The position numbers and the translations under genes were made by a program. Under the pieces are notes generated by a model. The model worked only from the letters and a program-made list of their open reading frames with translations, was not told where the DNA came from and made no database searches. Below, piece by piece: positions 7,497 through 7,671 of a DNA stretch of 7,671 bases; position 1 is the stretch's first letter, and the number at the start of each line of letters is the position of its first letter. This stretch comes from Methyloprofundus sp. (GTDB lineage: Bacteria; Pseudomonadota; Gammaproteobacteria; Methylococcales; Methylomonadaceae). The DNA lies in assembly GCA_030636485.1 (NCBI GenBank), contig DAOVWV010000064.1:1-7671 (forward strand). The letters run 5' to 3'.

Positions 7497-7577
7497 TTTA
7501 TGCGTGGTTACTAGAAAATCATTCACCCCTTTAAATTAAAATAGGCTGGAGTTTCCAAGAGTTTTCGCGCTGAATAG

Positions 7578-7607
7578 TTACCCTCTACGACCATATTCCA
7601 TTATAAT
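7578..7607 (+). promoter_or_regulatory. Possible promoter for the gene entering at the right edge
   Basis: A perfect TATAAT (7602-7607) has a weak -35 match (TTACCC, 7578-7583) with an 18-base spacer. It lies about 33 bases before the candidate ATG at 7640. The rest of 7500-7639 shows nothing else I can name. Confidence 0.3.
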
Positions 7608-7639
7608 TTGTAGTATTTTTACAATACACAGAGTATAAA

Positions 7640-7671
7640 ATGCTAAGTATTATTTCCCGCACCCTTGCGCA
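7640..7671 (+). CDS. Possible start of a truncated gene at the right edge
   Basis: An ATG at 7640 opens a frame of ten complete codons (MLSIISRTLA) to the window end without a stop. The ribosome binding site is weak at best (ACAGAG, about six bases upstream), and a TATAAT box lies upstream. It is too short to identify and may not be a gene. Confidence 0.3.
   Translation, partial: MLSIISRTLA

Overview
The window reads as ordinary chromosome from a gammaproteobacterium of moderate G+C. The markers are a full-length cobalamin-dependent methionine synthase close in length to the E. coli enzyme, a YaeQ-family protein, a DUF2970 small membrane protein and an HlyD/DUF2955 membrane pair. Genus cannot be fixed from the sequence. 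No phage, integrase, transposase, CRISPR array, tRNA or rRNA is visible.

Layout, left to right. Positions 1-1513 (minus strand) hold a two-gene operon: an HlyD-type periplasmic adaptor, then a DUF2955/FUSC-like inner-membrane protein cut by the left edge. The two reading frames overlap by 11 bases. Positions 1514-1888 are non-coding: the adaptor promoter region, then about 200 bp packed with short hairpins that look like dispersed palindromic repeats. Positions 1889-2419 (minus) are yaeQ, and 2510-6178 (minus) are metH, with 90 bp between them that hold a probable yaeQ promoter. Across a short divergent spacer, 6286-6471 (plus) encode a 61-aa DUF2970 protein. It shares a two-way terminator (6483-6508) with a converging 140-aa orphan membrane protein (6539-6961, minus). 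Positions 6962-7213 are AT-rich non-coding DNA. A compact transcription unit follows: a sigma70-like promoter, a 34-aa single-helix membrane peptide (7310-7414) and a strong intrinsic terminator (7466-7496). A possible new gene begins at 7640 and runs off the right edge.

The genes do not form one pathway. The adaptor/DUF2955 pair is a likely export or efflux module. metH makes methionine from homocysteine using methylcobalamin and methyl-tetrahydrofolate. YaeQ is a conserved protein with a nuclease-like fold and unclear role. The right-hand 1.2 kb is a cluster of small membrane proteins. The 34-aa peptide is the most interesting: I do not recognise it, yet it has every signal of a real gene. 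I found no convincing multi-gene novel system.
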